A program made the position numbers and the translations under genes. A stretch of DNA of 36,061 nt. Source: a virus. The stretch spans positions 1 to 36,061 of the IMG/VR virus record IMGVR_UViG_3300025601_001251; one strand, 5' to 3'. This document shows positions 24,551 through 32,024 of this stretch, one piece after another. Numbering within the stretch: position 1 is the first letter of the stretch; the number at the start of each line of letters is the position of its first letter. The notes under the pieces are model-generated. The model did no database searches. It was given only the letters and a program-made list of their open reading frames with translations, and was not told where the DNA came from.

Positions 24551-24913
24551 TTATAAAGAAAGATTATCTAAGTATTGTTGCAGATTGTCAGCATGGAGTT
24601 TCAGCATCACAGTTTCGTCCTCGCCTGTAAGCCAAACAGAACTTAGATTTTCTATGTAGTAACAACAGGATAGCAGACGACTCATTTGTATGAGTGTGCG
24701 ATTTTTGAGTTTTTCTGGAAGTTTTACTTGATATACTGGAAACTCTACGCCTCTGAGGTATTTGAAACCGTCTTTGCTTAGGCGTAATTTATTTTGGTCG
24801 GTATGGTTCCAAAACCATTTACGGAGCCAATGGTCTAGGTTGGAGTACTTACCTCCGCCCTTTTCTAAGAAAAGTTTTGCGTAATCTAATTGACTAAGGA
24901 AAGACTTGCTCAC
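24551..24913 (-). CDS. Phage protein of unknown function, GTG start
   Basis: The 120-residue product starts with GTG inside the end of the upstream gene (20-nt overlap) and begins MSKSFLSQLDYAKLFLEKGGG. It is basic in the first half (WLRKWFWNHTDQNKLRLSKDG), then has a more hydrophobic helix RTLIQMSRLLSCCYYIENL. No signal peptide, membrane segment or named domain is visible. It is the last gene before the moxR promoter, so it probably ends the transcript from region 4. Confidence 0.72.
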   Translation of the reverse strand: MSKSFLSQLDYAKLFLEKGGGKYSNLDHWLRKWFWNHTDQNKLRLSKDGFKYLRGVEFPVYQVKLPEKLKNRTLIQMSRLLSCCYYIENLSSVWLTGEDETVMLKLHADNLQQYLDNLSL

Positions 24914-25181
24914 CTTGCTTCATCAGTACAACTGTGAATTGGTCTGTTTTAAACAGCGCATTGAGTTTTTTACAAAGGTTAATCGCATGCCCACTATTAC
25001 TAAAACTTACCTTTTTGTACTTAGGTCCTGGGTAATGTAATAGTATGTTGTGACTTTTTAGATTGATTGGACGGTCATCATAAAAGACTGCCCAAATTCC
25101 ATCACTACTTAGAACTTGATCGCTTTTATAATTTGTCTTGTTAACATGCTCTAACAAGACCGTCGGCTTTGGTCTGGACAT
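24894..25181 (-). CDS. Small basic phage protein of unknown function
   Basis: The 95-residue protein begins MSRPKPTVLLEHVNKTNYKS and has an AAGGA element about 9 nt upstream of its ATG. A central segment DGIWAVFYDDRPINLKSHN looks like beta structure; there are no membrane segments. A CATAAATA sequence lies 20 nt upstream of the ATG. I recall comparable small proteins in T4-like cyanophages but cannot confirm it. Function unknown. Confidence 0.72.
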   Translation of the reverse strand: MSRPKPTVLLEHVNKTNYKSDQVLSSDGIWAVFYDDRPINLKSHNILLHYPGPKYKKVSFSNSGHAINLCKKLNALFKTDQFTVVLMKQGEQVFP

Positions 25182-25201
25182 CTCTATTTCCTTGAATACA
25201 G

Positions 25202-25209
25202 TATTTATG
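25202..25209 (-). promoter_or_regulatory. Candidate T4-type late promoter element (CATAAATA)
   Basis: On the minus strand the octamer CATAAATA matches the T4 late promoter consensus TATAAATA at seven of eight positions. It lies 20 nt upstream of the ATG at 25181, in a 51-nt intergenic gap, and no -35 box is needed for such promoters. One AT-rich octamer is weak evidence by itself. Confidence 0.4.
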
Positions 25210-25232
25210 ACTAAAAAGTGGGTATATAATCA

Positions 25233-25445
25233 TTAAAATCCACCTCCGTCTACACTTATTGAATTTACAGGCTCAGACGCAGATGTTGTTTCCTGTGTCT
25301 CAGCAAGATTAGCTAACAGCACATAGACATCACTATGTAAATTACGTGCTTCTTGTGCTGTTAGTGCCAATTGTTTACTACCGGTCTGGTTCATTAAATT
25401 AACTTTATCGTTAAACTGTTTGATTGCTAAACTGATCTTTTGCAT
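25233..25445 (-). CDS. Small helical phage protein
   Basis: The 70-residue product begins MQKISLAIKQFNDKVNLMNQ and continues with LTAQEARNLHSDVYVLLANLAE, two amphipathic helices, before a short polar tail. I recall similar sequences in T4-like cyanophages without a known function. The ATG shares its A with the upstream stop (TAATG), so translation is coupled to the membrane-anchored protein before it. Confidence 0.78.
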   Translation of the reverse strand: MQKISLAIKQFNDKVNLMNQTGSKQLALTAQEARNLHSDVYVLLANLAETQETTSASEPVNSISVDGGGF

Positions 25446-25819
25446 TAACTTGCGTCTCCGTCGTTATAATAATATTGATCAAAAAGCCAAAAGTTACCAC
25501 CAAAACCTAATACACATGCCGCCTCTATGTTCATCTCAAGCGCCATCCATGAATTTTGTTCTGCGTTAATTATAATTGCAATCGTGTTGTCTGGGTAATT
25601 GTCTTTGATGTTTGCGCCCTGCCAAAAAACTTCGTAGCCTTGATCTTCTGCTATCGTTAGTACACTTTGGCTAGCGTAGCATTCTACTGGCTTACTTCTC
25701 AATACAGATTCTTCACTGTCGTCGCTTAGTTCCTGTGCAAATATTTCTGCCCCGATTGTGATTGCTCCTGTTGTAACTACACCCAGGATAAAACCTTGTG
25801 CAAATTTTTTAATTATCAT
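25445..25819 (-). CDS. Membrane-anchored or exported small protein
   Basis: The 124-residue protein has a basic start (MIIKKFAQ), a hydrophobic stretch at about 8-28 (FILGVVTTGAITIGAEIFA) and then AQEL, compatible with a signal peptide cleaved after Ala or an uncleaved anchor. The rest is acidic and aromatic, with three cysteines in the whole protein. It would sit in or beyond the host inner membrane. It overlaps the upstream gene as ATGA and the downstream one as TAATG. Function unknown; an effect on the host envelope is possible. Confidence 0.72.
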   Translation of the reverse strand: MIIKKFAQGFILGVVTTGAITIGAEIFAQELSDDSEESVLRSKPVECYASQSVLTIAEDQGYEVFWQGANIKDNYPDNTIAIIINAEQNSWMALEMNIEAACVLGFGGNFWLFDQYYYNDGDAS

Positions 25820-26280
25820 AATTGTTTCAACTTTTCTAACATGTCTTGTTCTGTTTTAAATGGGCCACGGTATTCATACCTTTTGATAACTATGGTTTTG
25901 GGACAAAATACTTTTGACCATTTGTTGCTTGACTTAATTAAGTACCATCCTGCACAATAATGACTTCGACTTTTTGGTAACTTGGTATAGATAGCAACTT
26001 TGTGTTTTATATCGTATACTTCATTATATGTCCGACTGGTAGCAGGAAAACCATGAACTTCTTTTTGATTTTCCTTGGCACCTGATTGGTCATTAGGTGC
26101 AAATCGTATGTTGTATTTGGACTTTATATTTTTTACGTTAGAATATGTTTCTCTTCGGTCGTCGTGTACATACACAAAGCCGCCGTTTTCTACTGCTTGT
26201 ATAGTAGCAATCTGGTTACCAGATTGCTCTACCACCCAATATTTGTTTTTGATTATAGTTCTTGCTACTAGGTCATTCAT
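25816..26280 (-). CDS. Phage protein of unknown function, beta-rich
   Basis: The 154-residue product starts MNDLVARTIIKNKYWVVEQSGNQIATIQ; the order of beta-forming segments in the first 60 residues resembles a conserved hypothetical protein I remember from T4-like cyanophages. A second half contains YTKLPKSRSHYCAGWYLIK and a Lys-rich C-terminus. There is no membrane segment. It overlaps both neighbours as ATGA (26277-26280 and 25816-25819). Function unknown. Confidence 0.75.
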   Translation of the reverse strand: MNDLVARTIIKNKYWVVEQSGNQIATIQAVENGGFVYVHDDRRETYSNVKNIKSKYNIRFAPNDQSGAKENQKEVHGFPATSRTYNEVYDIKHKVAIYTKLPKSRSHYCAGWYLIKSSNKWSKVFCPKTIVIKRYEYRGPFKTEQDMLEKLKQL

Positions 26281-26669
26281 AACGTTAGTTCTTCCTGGAT
26301 ATACCTTTTTAATTCGTGATCCCCTACATCCTCTGGTATTTCTTGTTTATAGAATAGTCTATAACTGTCACTGCCGTACTTGCCAATGCCATATAGTGCA
26401 GTGGCATCTTCTCCGTCCCAGTTTTCAAACTGCTCACTCATGCGACACAGTCTTTTTAACCGTACATGTTTCATTCCAAGTGGTGCAATTACTTGTTCAA
26501 TCTCTTGTGGCGATGCCTGCAATAACTTATCATGCGTTGGCCATTTAGCAAAAAACTCAGGCAGTACACGTTTAACCTGTTTACGATTTGTACAGTTTAA
26601 ACATATAACACCAACCATGTGTTGCCACACGTTGTATACCTGCTGTTGGACCATCAATTGATCAATCAT
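26277..26669 (-). CDS. MBD4/EndoIII-like DNA glycosylase (HhH-GPD)
   Basis: The 130-residue protein contains LNCTNRKQVKRVLPEFFAKWP near the N-terminus and ALYGIGKYGSDSYRLF at 91-106. The latter is the helix-hairpin-helix of the HhH-GPD superfamily, in the variant seen in mammalian MBD4. The following GDHELKRY lines up with the EDHKLNKY segment of MBD4 that holds its catalytic Asp, making D117 the probable catalytic residue. No C-terminal Fe-S cysteines are present. It may excise damaged or mismatched bases (for example T or U opposite G). It overlaps the exonuclease gene as ATGA, suggesting a repair or degradation pair. Confidence 0.8.
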   Translation of the reverse strand: MIDQLMVQQQVYNVWQHMVGVICLNCTNRKQVKRVLPEFFAKWPTHDKLLQASPQEIEQVIAPLGMKHVRLKRLCRMSEQFENWDGEDATALYGIGKYGSDSYRLFYKQEIPEDVGDHELKRYIQEELTL

Positions 26670-27655
26670 TGTGGATTCTCTGCTCCTAAAAACTCTGCAT
26701 ACTGTTGACTGTGTTCACTGAGCTTAACCAGATCATATTTGCCACAAAACTTTAAAAACTGTGCGCCTACCATTGGTCGTTTTCTAGTAACACTGCCTTC
26801 TGTAATAGTAGTTGCAATTTGTTGTTTTACTTCTTCGGGTTGTGCAGTGAGATCAACCAATATCCTGTTGCGTTCATAATCATCTAATACTCTGTGTTCT
26901 TCACCATTATGGTCTGTCCAACGCTGTAGCATTAGATTGTTCCAATTAAAGCCTTTTGCATTTCGGTCAGCATAGGCTTCAAGCAATCCAATTTTGTTTT
27001 TTGTACCTTTTTTACGCACTCCCGGATACGCACTAAACACATTATCTGTGCTATCACCACGCATACACTTTTCAAACAAGATCCACTCTGGATCAGGTAT
27101 TTGCTTGGCCTCTTTGGTCTTCTTGTCCATTACCAACTTACCTCTCTTGTCGAATATACCTTCCAGTGTGTGTAGCTCGTCTGCAACACCATTGTATTGC
27201 TTTACGTTGTTTGCTAACAGTTGATGGAAGTCTGTGTCACTACTTACAATAACATGCTCGTCATCTGGGTGTGCTTGTACCCAACCTGCAATTAAATCAT
27301 CTGCTTCTAAGTTACTGTGACGCATCACAGTGCAATTTGTCTTTTCATCTAGGAAAGTTTTTAATGAATCAAATGCTTCCCAAAACAGTGTATCTTCTTC
27401 TGCTTGTGCTTCGGTTAGTGCTTGCCTTGCAACTGCTCTATTCTTTTTATAAGGTTCATAAAAGTCTTTGCGCCAACTACGCCCTTCTAAACAGAACACA
27501 ACATGGTCTGCTTTATGGTCACGCCACGCCTTGTTTACACTTGATAGTGTAACGTGTACAGCAAAACCAAGTTTATCCCAGGTGTCGCTTTGACGGTGTG
27601 CGCTGTGTCGGGCGCGAAAGAATGTGTTTGCTGTGTCTACAATAAGATATTTCAT
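26666..27655 (-). CDS. RNase H/5'-3' exonuclease of the T4 Rnh/FEN type
   Basis: The 329-residue protein has the acidic clusters of the PIN/FEN nuclease core: D7 in YLIVDTANTFFR, ExDD at E117/D119/D120 (LEADDLIAG), D140 and D142 in SSDTDFHQLL, and MRGDSTDN before a helix-hairpin-helix-like PGVRKKGTKNKIGLL. T4 Rnh removes Okazaki RNA primers and adjoining DNA at replication forks; that role fits here. The ATG lies only 6 nt downstream of a candidate -10 box and has no visible ribosome binding site. Confidence 0.92.
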   Translation of the reverse strand: MKYLIVDTANTFFRARHSAHRQSDTWDKLGFAVHVTLSSVNKAWRDHKADHVVFCLEGRSWRKDFYEPYKKNRAVARQALTEAQAEEDTLFWEAFDSLKTFLDEKTNCTVMRHSNLEADDLIAGWVQAHPDDEHVIVSSDTDFHQLLANNVKQYNGVADELHTLEGIFDKRGKLVMDKKTKEAKQIPDPEWILFEKCMRGDSTDNVFSAYPGVRKKGTKNKIGLLEAYADRNAKGFNWNNLMLQRWTDHNGEEHRVLDDYERNRILVDLTAQPEEVKQQIATTITEGSVTRKRPMVGAQFLKFCGKYDLVKLSEHSQQYAEFLGAENPQ

Positions 27656-27661
27656 TTAATA

Positions 27662-27690
27662 ATAGTAGCATATTACAGAAGCTTAGTCAA
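27662..27690 (-). promoter_or_regulatory. Promoter 6 nt from the start codon of the exonuclease gene
   Basis: On the minus strand TTGACT (27690-27685, five of six matches) is followed by a 17-nt spacer and TACTAT (27667-27662), with a TG extended -10 just before it. Only six bases separate the -10 box from the ATG at 27655, so the predicted transcript would be leaderless. The -35 box lies in the last codons of the upstream SGNH-like gene. Confidence 0.5.
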
Positions 27691-28362
27691 GTAAGGTAAC
27701 AGGAATTCTGCCCATTTACGATGACCATCTGCTCTGTAGTGGTAACTTGGAAGTGCTGTAAGTCCTTGATTCTTTAAATAGTTGTAGTATGTCATGTCTG
27801 GGTTGTATGGCTCTATAAAACAATCTTCCCAATCTTCTCGATCTTGCAATGGGATGTGTCGAAAGTTACTGAAACTGTTGAAAAACAAATGCGGTATTTC
27901 TTGTTCTTGTAGTTCTTTGTGGAACTGCCAAATCTTTTCATGTTCTTGTTGTTCGCACATGATCCAGTCTATGTTAGCAATATAAAACTTGTATTTTTCC
28001 TTTACTAATTCAGGCCAGTCTTCTCCTACGCCACCTGCATTAATTTGCCAATAAGTGTTATGGTGCAACCATTCTTGCCTTTCATGTGTACTCCATCCTA
28101 TAATAACAGCATTAGGTTTACCACCTGCAATGTATGCTCTAGTGGTACGTAGTATACGATCGTTACTGCTGGCGGCTTCTGCACCACAGTGCAGTATAGC
28201 AAATAATTCGTTTGCTATTAAACAACCATAACTGACCTTTTCGTTCTCGGGATGAGGTATACGTCCAAGATTATAGTAAAAAGGATCATCTTCTGCAAAA
28301 CAATAATCGTTAACTGCTTCAGCTCCCGCACTATGGCTGTCACCATTTACATACAGTATCAT
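27673..28362 (-). CDS. SGNH/GDSL-hydrolase-like protein (4 of 4)
   Basis: The 229-residue protein begins MILYVNGDSHSAGAEA, with GDS at residues 7-9, SSND near 65-68 (block III) and a C-terminal YHYRADGHRKWAEFL that supplies the Asp/His pair. All visible blocks are intact. It is far from the three other SGNH-like genes and has a different start (GDSHSAGAEAVN), so it is a separate subfamily that I associate with T4-like phages. It overlaps the upstream gene as ATGA. The substrate is unknown; no signal peptide. Confidence 0.8.
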   Translation of the reverse strand: MILYVNGDSHSAGAEAVNDYCFAEDDPFYYNLGRIPHPENEKVSYGCLIANELFAILHCGAEAASSNDRILRTTRAYIAGGKPNAVIIGWSTHERQEWLHHNTYWQINAGGVGEDWPELVKEKYKFYIANIDWIMCEQQEHEKIWQFHKELQEQEIPHLFFNSFSNFRHIPLQDREDWEDCFIEPYNPDMTYYNYLKNQGLTALPSYHYRADGHRKWAEFLLPYLTKLL

Positions 28363-28739
28363 GAAACTTCAGTTCTGCCTTCGCCTAGGTCATTCTGCGT
28401 ATTTTGTCTTGCACGGCCTTCTGTCTGATCTTGATTAGCCTCCCACTGTTCGTAGTTTTCTGCTAGAACATTTTTACATACTGCATGGAACCAACGATCG
28501 ACTATAACAGCGTCAGTATCTTCTTTTTTCTGTTGGTAGCCTGCTTTAACTAATTTTGCCACAAAGTGATCATTCCAATCAAGTTCAAACGCACCATTGC
28601 CTGGATCATCTGGGTCAACTTCTACTGTTAACACATTTACCCATGGTTCTTTCTTTTCTGATGCTATTTCTTTATCAGTCTTCTTGGCTTTGGGTGCTTC
28701 TTTCTTTTGTGGTTTTTTCTTCTTGAACATGTCAAACAT
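28359..28739 (-). CDS. Phage protein of unknown function with Lys-rich N-terminus
   Basis: The 126-residue product starts MFDMFKKKKPQKKEAPKAKK and then has a folded-looking segment VLTVEVDPDDPGNGAFELDW and FVAKLVKAGYQ, ending in a polar tail. This order matches my memory of a conserved T4-like cyanophage family without known function. The ATG shares a base with the upstream stop (TAATG), and its end overlaps the SGNH-like gene as ATGA. The basic tail might contact DNA, a speculation from composition. Confidence 0.78.
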   Translation of the reverse strand: MFDMFKKKKPQKKEAPKAKKTDKEIASEKKEPWVNVLTVEVDPDDPGNGAFELDWNDHFVAKLVKAGYQQKKEDTDAVIVDRWFHAVCKNVLAENYEQWEANQDQTEGRARQNTQNDLGEGRTEVS

Positions 28740-28921
28740 TAATGTCTCCCTGGGTATTTTTCAATTTCTTGTTTCCATTCTGGATTAAACTTGCTATCAT
28801 ACTGTATATCATTGGTAGATTGTACTGTTCTGTGAGTGCTAATTTTATTTGCCAAAGCACAGACTGACCATGTACATTTATCATCGATTGGTTTCTTGCA
28901 GATGACACATGTGTTACTCAT
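28739..28921 (-). CDS. Small cysteine-rich protein, possible zinc ribbon
   Basis: The start is set at ATG 28921. It has AAAGGAAA upstream and overlaps the previous stop as ATGA; the frame extension to a TTG at 28942 is not needed. The 60-residue product begins MSNTCVICKKPIDDKCTWSVC, giving a CxxC pair plus two further cysteines within 16 residues, compatible with binding one zinc ion. Function unknown. Confidence 0.68.
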   Translation of the reverse strand: MSNTCVICKKPIDDKCTWSVCALANKISTHRTVQSTNDIQYDSKFNPEWKQEIEKYPGRH

Positions 28922-29184
28922 TGATTTCCTTTTAATTTCCAAATTATAAATTCGTTAGCTGACACCCAATACGTGCTAGTTGTCTTGTCGTTTCCTCTAT
29001 AGTTGTATAAGGAAACAGTTCCTTTGTAGGCTTTTTTTAAAAATATTATTCGATTACTAAGATAGCATCGCTTGGGGATTAAGCAAAACTTTGGGACCCA
29101 GTGCTTGCACTGTCTGAATCCACTGACGTGACCGAAACTTTTAAATAATAGGCCGGGGTTTATAGGCAACTCTATGTCCCCCAC
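28918..29184 (-). CDS. Small basic protein of unknown function, GTG start
   Basis: The 88-residue frame starts with GTG 13 nt inside the end of queE and ends in ATGA with the cysteine-rich gene. It is basic (SFGHVSGFRQCKHW; CLIPKRCYLSNRIIFLKKAYKG) with three cysteines. Codon use is a little more AT-rich than queE. No family recognised; the coupled ends are the main support for it being a gene. Confidence 0.6.
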   Translation of the reverse strand: MGDIELPINPGLLFKSFGHVSGFRQCKHWVPKFCLIPKRCYLSNRIIFLKKAYKGTVSLYNYRGNDKTTSTYWVSANEFIIWKLKGNQ

Positions 29185-30023
29185 TCATTCTTGAACAACG
29201 GAACTTGGAGTCGATCTGAATAACGTAAACCATTTCGCATAGCCAGGTTGGCTACTGCTTTATTATTTAACCTGTACGTATGTTCGTCGCCACCAACTGG
29301 CATCAAGTATACATGACCGTCAAAGCCTGCTAATCTGTATTCTTTTACTGCTTCTAATGCTTCTTCTGCATCCTGCTCGTTCGCAATAACAAACTTCAAG
29401 TAGGTGTAACCAAAGTGACTATACTCTGCTACAACATCAGGGCAAATAGCATCTTCCTTCTTTTCACCCGAACAACTTAGTTTAGCACTTACGCTAAACG
29501 TTAATGCACTAGAACTTCTGCGACTGGTCCAATCACTTAGGAAATACCTAAAGTCCTCATGCAATGGTTGCGTGCCATTTGTTTCTATTGTTATTTCCTT
29601 TAGTTTCTGCATCCTGGGTTGATTCAACAAGTCAGGATACTCACGTTGCCAACCCAGTAATGGTTCGCCACCTGTAATAACCAAGTGTTCTTCACGCCAC
29701 TCTTTAAAAGGCAGTGTATCCACGATCATGTCTGCCAGCTCGTCGTTTTCGTATGTAGGACTCAAGTGCCTAAACTTGGGATGCCAACTAGCATAACTGT
29801 CACATCCTGTTTTTACCAGTGGTAAGTCACCATAGGTTTTGTATTTGAATTTATCGTTCAGCTCAATAATAGCGTCCACTTCTGTTGTCTTTTCGCCTCT
29901 AGGCATACCAAAACCAGCACATTGGAAGTTGCAACCAAATGTACGCAGGAATACACTGGGCACACCCATGTAACGGCCTTCTCCCTGCACTGAGTAAAAC
30001 AGTTCGCTTATTTTAAGTTTCAT
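29172..30023 (-). CDS. queE: 7-carboxy-7-deazaguanine synthase, phage-type QueE
   Basis: The 283-residue radical-SAM enzyme starts with ISELFYSVQGEG, then FLRTFGCNFQC with C31 and C35, and TGGEPLLGWQ. Canonical enzymes place the third cluster cysteine close by; here the next candidate is C74 in VKTGCDSY, after an insertion of 38 residues. QueE turns 6-carboxytetrahydropterin into 7-carboxy-7-deazaguanine on the route to preQ0, used for queuosine in tRNA or deazaguanines in phage DNA. It shares a base with the cupin gene (TAATG). FolE and a QueD-like gene nearby supply the earlier steps. Confidence 0.92.
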   Translation of the reverse strand: MKLKISELFYSVQGEGRYMGVPSVFLRTFGCNFQCAGFGMPRGEKTTEVDAIIELNDKFKYKTYGDLPLVKTGCDSYASWHPKFRHLSPTYENDELADMIVDTLPFKEWREEHLVITGGEPLLGWQREYPDLLNQPRMQKLKEITIETNGTQPLHEDFRYFLSDWTSRRSSSALTFSVSAKLSCSGEKKEDAICPDVVAEYSHFGYTYLKFVIANEQDAEEALEAVKEYRLAGFDGHVYLMPVGGDEHTYRLNNKAVANLAMRNGLRYSDRLQVPLFKNEWGT

Positions 30024-30367
30024 TAATGATTTCTCTTTCCGTCAAATATACAATTGAATATCAAGTTCATGTCACCAGTGTTTGTGACTCTGTGGAATGC
30101 ACCGTCTGGAATCAATACGTAATCACCTTGGCCAACAGTAAATGGTTCACTGTCTTCGTCCCCAACAATCATCTCTCCCCAGCCTTGTACAAATACATAT
30201 ACTTCTTCTTGACCGGGGTGCCTGTGTCCGTTAGTGCGTTGTCCTCTGTATAACTTTGTAGAACTTAATACAAGATTATTTAGAGTTTTATTATCTTTAA
30301 GCAAATAAACATCAGTATCCTTAACCACGTCACCGCCAATGTCATGCCAACTATATTTCAAGCTCAT
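30023..30367 (-). CDS. Single-domain cupin protein
   Basis: The 114-residue protein has both cupin motifs: GHRHPGQEEVYVFVQGWGEM (His, His and Glu ligands) and GDYVLIPDGAFHRVTNTG (the last His). Such proteins bind a metal and act as sugar isomerases/epimerases, dioxygenases or sensors; the sequence does not discriminate. It lies between queD-like and queE with ATGA and TAATG overlaps, which suggests a role linked to the deazapurine pathway or simple co-expression. Confidence 0.88.
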   Translation of the reverse strand: MSLKYSWHDIGGDVVKDTDVYLLKDNKTLNNLVLSSTKLYRGQRTNGHRHPGQEEVYVFVQGWGEMIVGDEDSEPFTVGQGDYVLIPDGAFHRVTNTGDMNLIFNCIFDGKRNH

Positions 30368-30864
30368 TCAAACAGGTCCTCGTTCCATTCTCTGTGTCCT
30401 TCACGCCAAGCCATGTTGCTTTGTGTCTCACGTATCTCGACTCGGTAACACCAAAGTCTGTCTGCTTCTGCTTGACCCCACATGTCTGGGATATACACAC
30501 CATTAACATATTTGTACAGTTGGTCTGCTAGTCCTTCACAACCAAGTCTTGGTAGTATGGTTATTTTAGCCATCTTCTTTGCTTGCAGTTGCTTGTACAT
30601 TTCTAGTTCTGGATCATCTTCAGCAACCAGTAGCGTATGATCAAACTGATCTTGTAGTACACCTTTTAGTTCTTTTAATCCACCGTAGTCTGCTACCCAG
30701 TTTCTAACGTCTAAGTCATCCGTTCCGAAAAAGAAACGCATTGTAAACGCATAGCCGTGTATCAGATTACAGTGACTGTCAGCTCTCCATTGCCTGTATG
30801 CACAAGGAAACTGATCTACATATTCTTTTGTACTCACGTACTTGTATTGTCTTGGGTTGTTCAT
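30364..30864 (-). CDS. Divergent QueD/6-pyruvoyltetrahydropterin-synthase-like protein
   Basis: The 166-residue protein keeps the family layout: FPCAYRQWRADSHCNLIHGY at 19-38, ADYGGLK at 58-64 and the QFDHTLL segment with D75-H76. However the three zinc histidines of QueD are not all present. The first is replaced in CAYRQ and HGH has become HGY (H36-G-Y38), although H31 and C32 are nearby. QueD makes 6-carboxytetrahydropterin from dihydroneopterin triphosphate. It may be an active enzyme with altered metal ligands or a changed function. It overlaps the cupin as ATGA. Confidence 0.78.
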   Translation of the reverse strand: MNNPRQYKYVSTKEYVDQFPCAYRQWRADSHCNLIHGYAFTMRFFFGTDDLDVRNWVADYGGLKELKGVLQDQFDHTLLVAEDDPELEMYKQLQAKKMAKITILPRLGCEGLADQLYKYVNGVYIPDMWGQAEADRLWCYRVEIRETQSNMAWREGHREWNEDLFE

Positions 30865-30888
30865 TGTGTTTATCCTATATTAAAAGTT

Positions 30889-30897
30889 ATTATAACA
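30889..30897 (-). promoter_or_regulatory. Extended -10 promoter upstream of the QueD-like gene
   Basis: On the minus strand TGT precedes TATAAT (30894-30889), an extended -10 element with a perfect -10 hexamer; no good -35 box is present at 16-18 nt. The ATG is 24 nt downstream with AGGAT between. The element lies in the 86-nt gap after the oxygenase-like gene, which otherwise holds only short imperfect inverted repeats. Confidence 0.5.
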
Positions 30898-30950
30898 TAG
30901 GCTTGCAGAATTTGTATACCGGGTTGAATGCCAGAAAAGGCCGGTTGCAA

Positions 30951-31481
30951 CTATTTATTGAAGTTAATATATACACTTTGTCTTAGGAAATGTAGTGGTA
31001 CCCAAAATTTCATACCATGCATAATTTCTGTGCTGTCTAATAGATAAAATGCTTTGTTGTACTCTAGTATGCTGTATATAAACTGCCGCTCATCTTCGCT
31101 CCAAAATTGTGTACCTGTAAATGGATCTGCTGTTATTGCAACAATAAGAACATTGTTAACACTGTCAGCATCGTCTGTGTGCAGATTGTTTTCATAATAT
31201 GAATAATCTTGCCAACATGAGCAGGCTGAAATACAAGCGTTTTTTCCAAAATACGTGCGCAGTTTATCTGTAACTAGGTTAAGAATATTTGTCGGCAAGA
31301 TGACTTCTTGTACTTCTCTTCTGGTTTCACCACTGGTGTTAAATTTTTCACACAGAGCATCCGAAATAGCTTGATATTCTGTTCTCGAAGGGGTGAACAA
31401 ATTGAATACTTGAGCAAAATAACCCAAGGTTTCGTTATCAAAAAATTGTTTTATTTCTCCACCATACGGGCTAAGTTCCAT
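30951..31481 (-). CDS. Putative 2-oxoglutarate/Fe(II)-dependent oxygenase
   Basis: The 176-residue protein has NNLHTDD with a HxD pair (H101, D103), a distal histidine in IMHGM (H155) and an arginine 12 residues later (R167), spaced as in the double-stranded beta-helix of prolyl-hydroxylase-type 2OG oxygenases. The central TADPFTGTQFW also fits. These enzymes hydroxylate proteins, nucleic acids or small molecules using O2 and 2-oxoglutarate. The substrate is unknown. The ATG follows the stop of the phosphoribosyltransferase gene directly. Confidence 0.65.
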   Translation of the reverse strand: MELSPYGGEIKQFFDNETLGYFAQVFNLFTPSRTEYQAISDALCEKFNTSGETRREVQEVILPTNILNLVTDKLRTYFGKNACISACSCWQDYSYYENNLHTDDADSVNNVLIVAITADPFTGTQFWSEDERQFIYSILEYNKAFYLLDSTEIMHGMKFWVPLHFLRQSVYINFNK

Positions 31482-32018
31482 CTATTTGTCAAATACAAAT
31501 GAGCTTGATTTACTGTGCTGTTCCCACCAAACTTCCCAAGGAAATTCAATCCAAACATCCTCGACACTTTTATCTATTTGTTCGCCATAGTAGTCAATGT
31601 TGTACATAAATTTACTTGACTCGTTATCAATCAACATAGCAAATTTAACACTGTTATTGAACAAGTAACGCCAATGCCTTGGGTTGGAAAAACTAGTTTG
31701 CCAGTCACGACATATATGGTCCAGTGTTGCACCAGTATCGTTTATATCGTCTACTACTAGTACATGCTTGCCAGTATGTGCTAAACCCGCTAAATGATGT
31801 TTGCTTTCATTTTCTTCGCCAGGCTGAAGGTCACGTAGTTTTACTTTGAGTGTTTCTAATGGTACATCAAAGTATTGACTGATCATGTTTGCTGGAACCA
31901 AACCACCACGTGTTAATCCGACTACAATGTCTGGACGCCACATGGATTGGTCCATCTGCCGGCACATATTATATACGTGCTGTTCCACAGTAGAATTGGT
32001 AAGTCTCTTCTTTATCAT
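31482..32018 (-). CDS. Purine-type phosphoribosyltransferase
   Basis: The 178-residue protein has the PRPP-binding signature VLVVDDINDTGATL at about 86-99 and VGLTRGGLVPA at 33-43, which place it with xanthine/hypoxanthine phosphoribosyltransferases. It would salvage a free base onto PRPP; which base is not clear. A 7-deazaguanine precursor is a possible alternative substrate given the neighbouring queE/folE genes, but that is inference. It has no visible ribosome binding site: the ATG is 6 nt after a perfect -10 box. Confidence 0.9.
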   Translation of the reverse strand: MIKKRLTNSTVEQHVYNMCRQMDQSMWRPDIVVGLTRGGLVPANMISQYFDVPLETLKVKLRDLQPGEENESKHHLAGLAHTGKHVLVVDDINDTGATLDHICRDWQTSFSNPRHWRYLFNNSVKFAMLIDNESSKFMYNIDYYGEQIDKSVEDVWIEFPWEVWWEQHSKSSSFVFDK

Positions 32019-32024
32019 GTTAGC

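Noticed and set aside
26075-26548. 157-residue plus-strand frame antisense to the unknown gene at 25816-26280 and the glycosylase
   Set aside because: The minus-strand genes have recognisable motifs and ATGA-coupled ends; the antisense frame is Leu/Thr/Cys-rich shadow sequence without a start signal.
30865-30950. Possible tRNA or terminator in the gap after the oxygenase-like gene
   Set aside because: The bases around 30921-30935 only loosely resemble a T-loop, no cloverleaf can be built, and the short CCGG inverted repeats lack a following T run.
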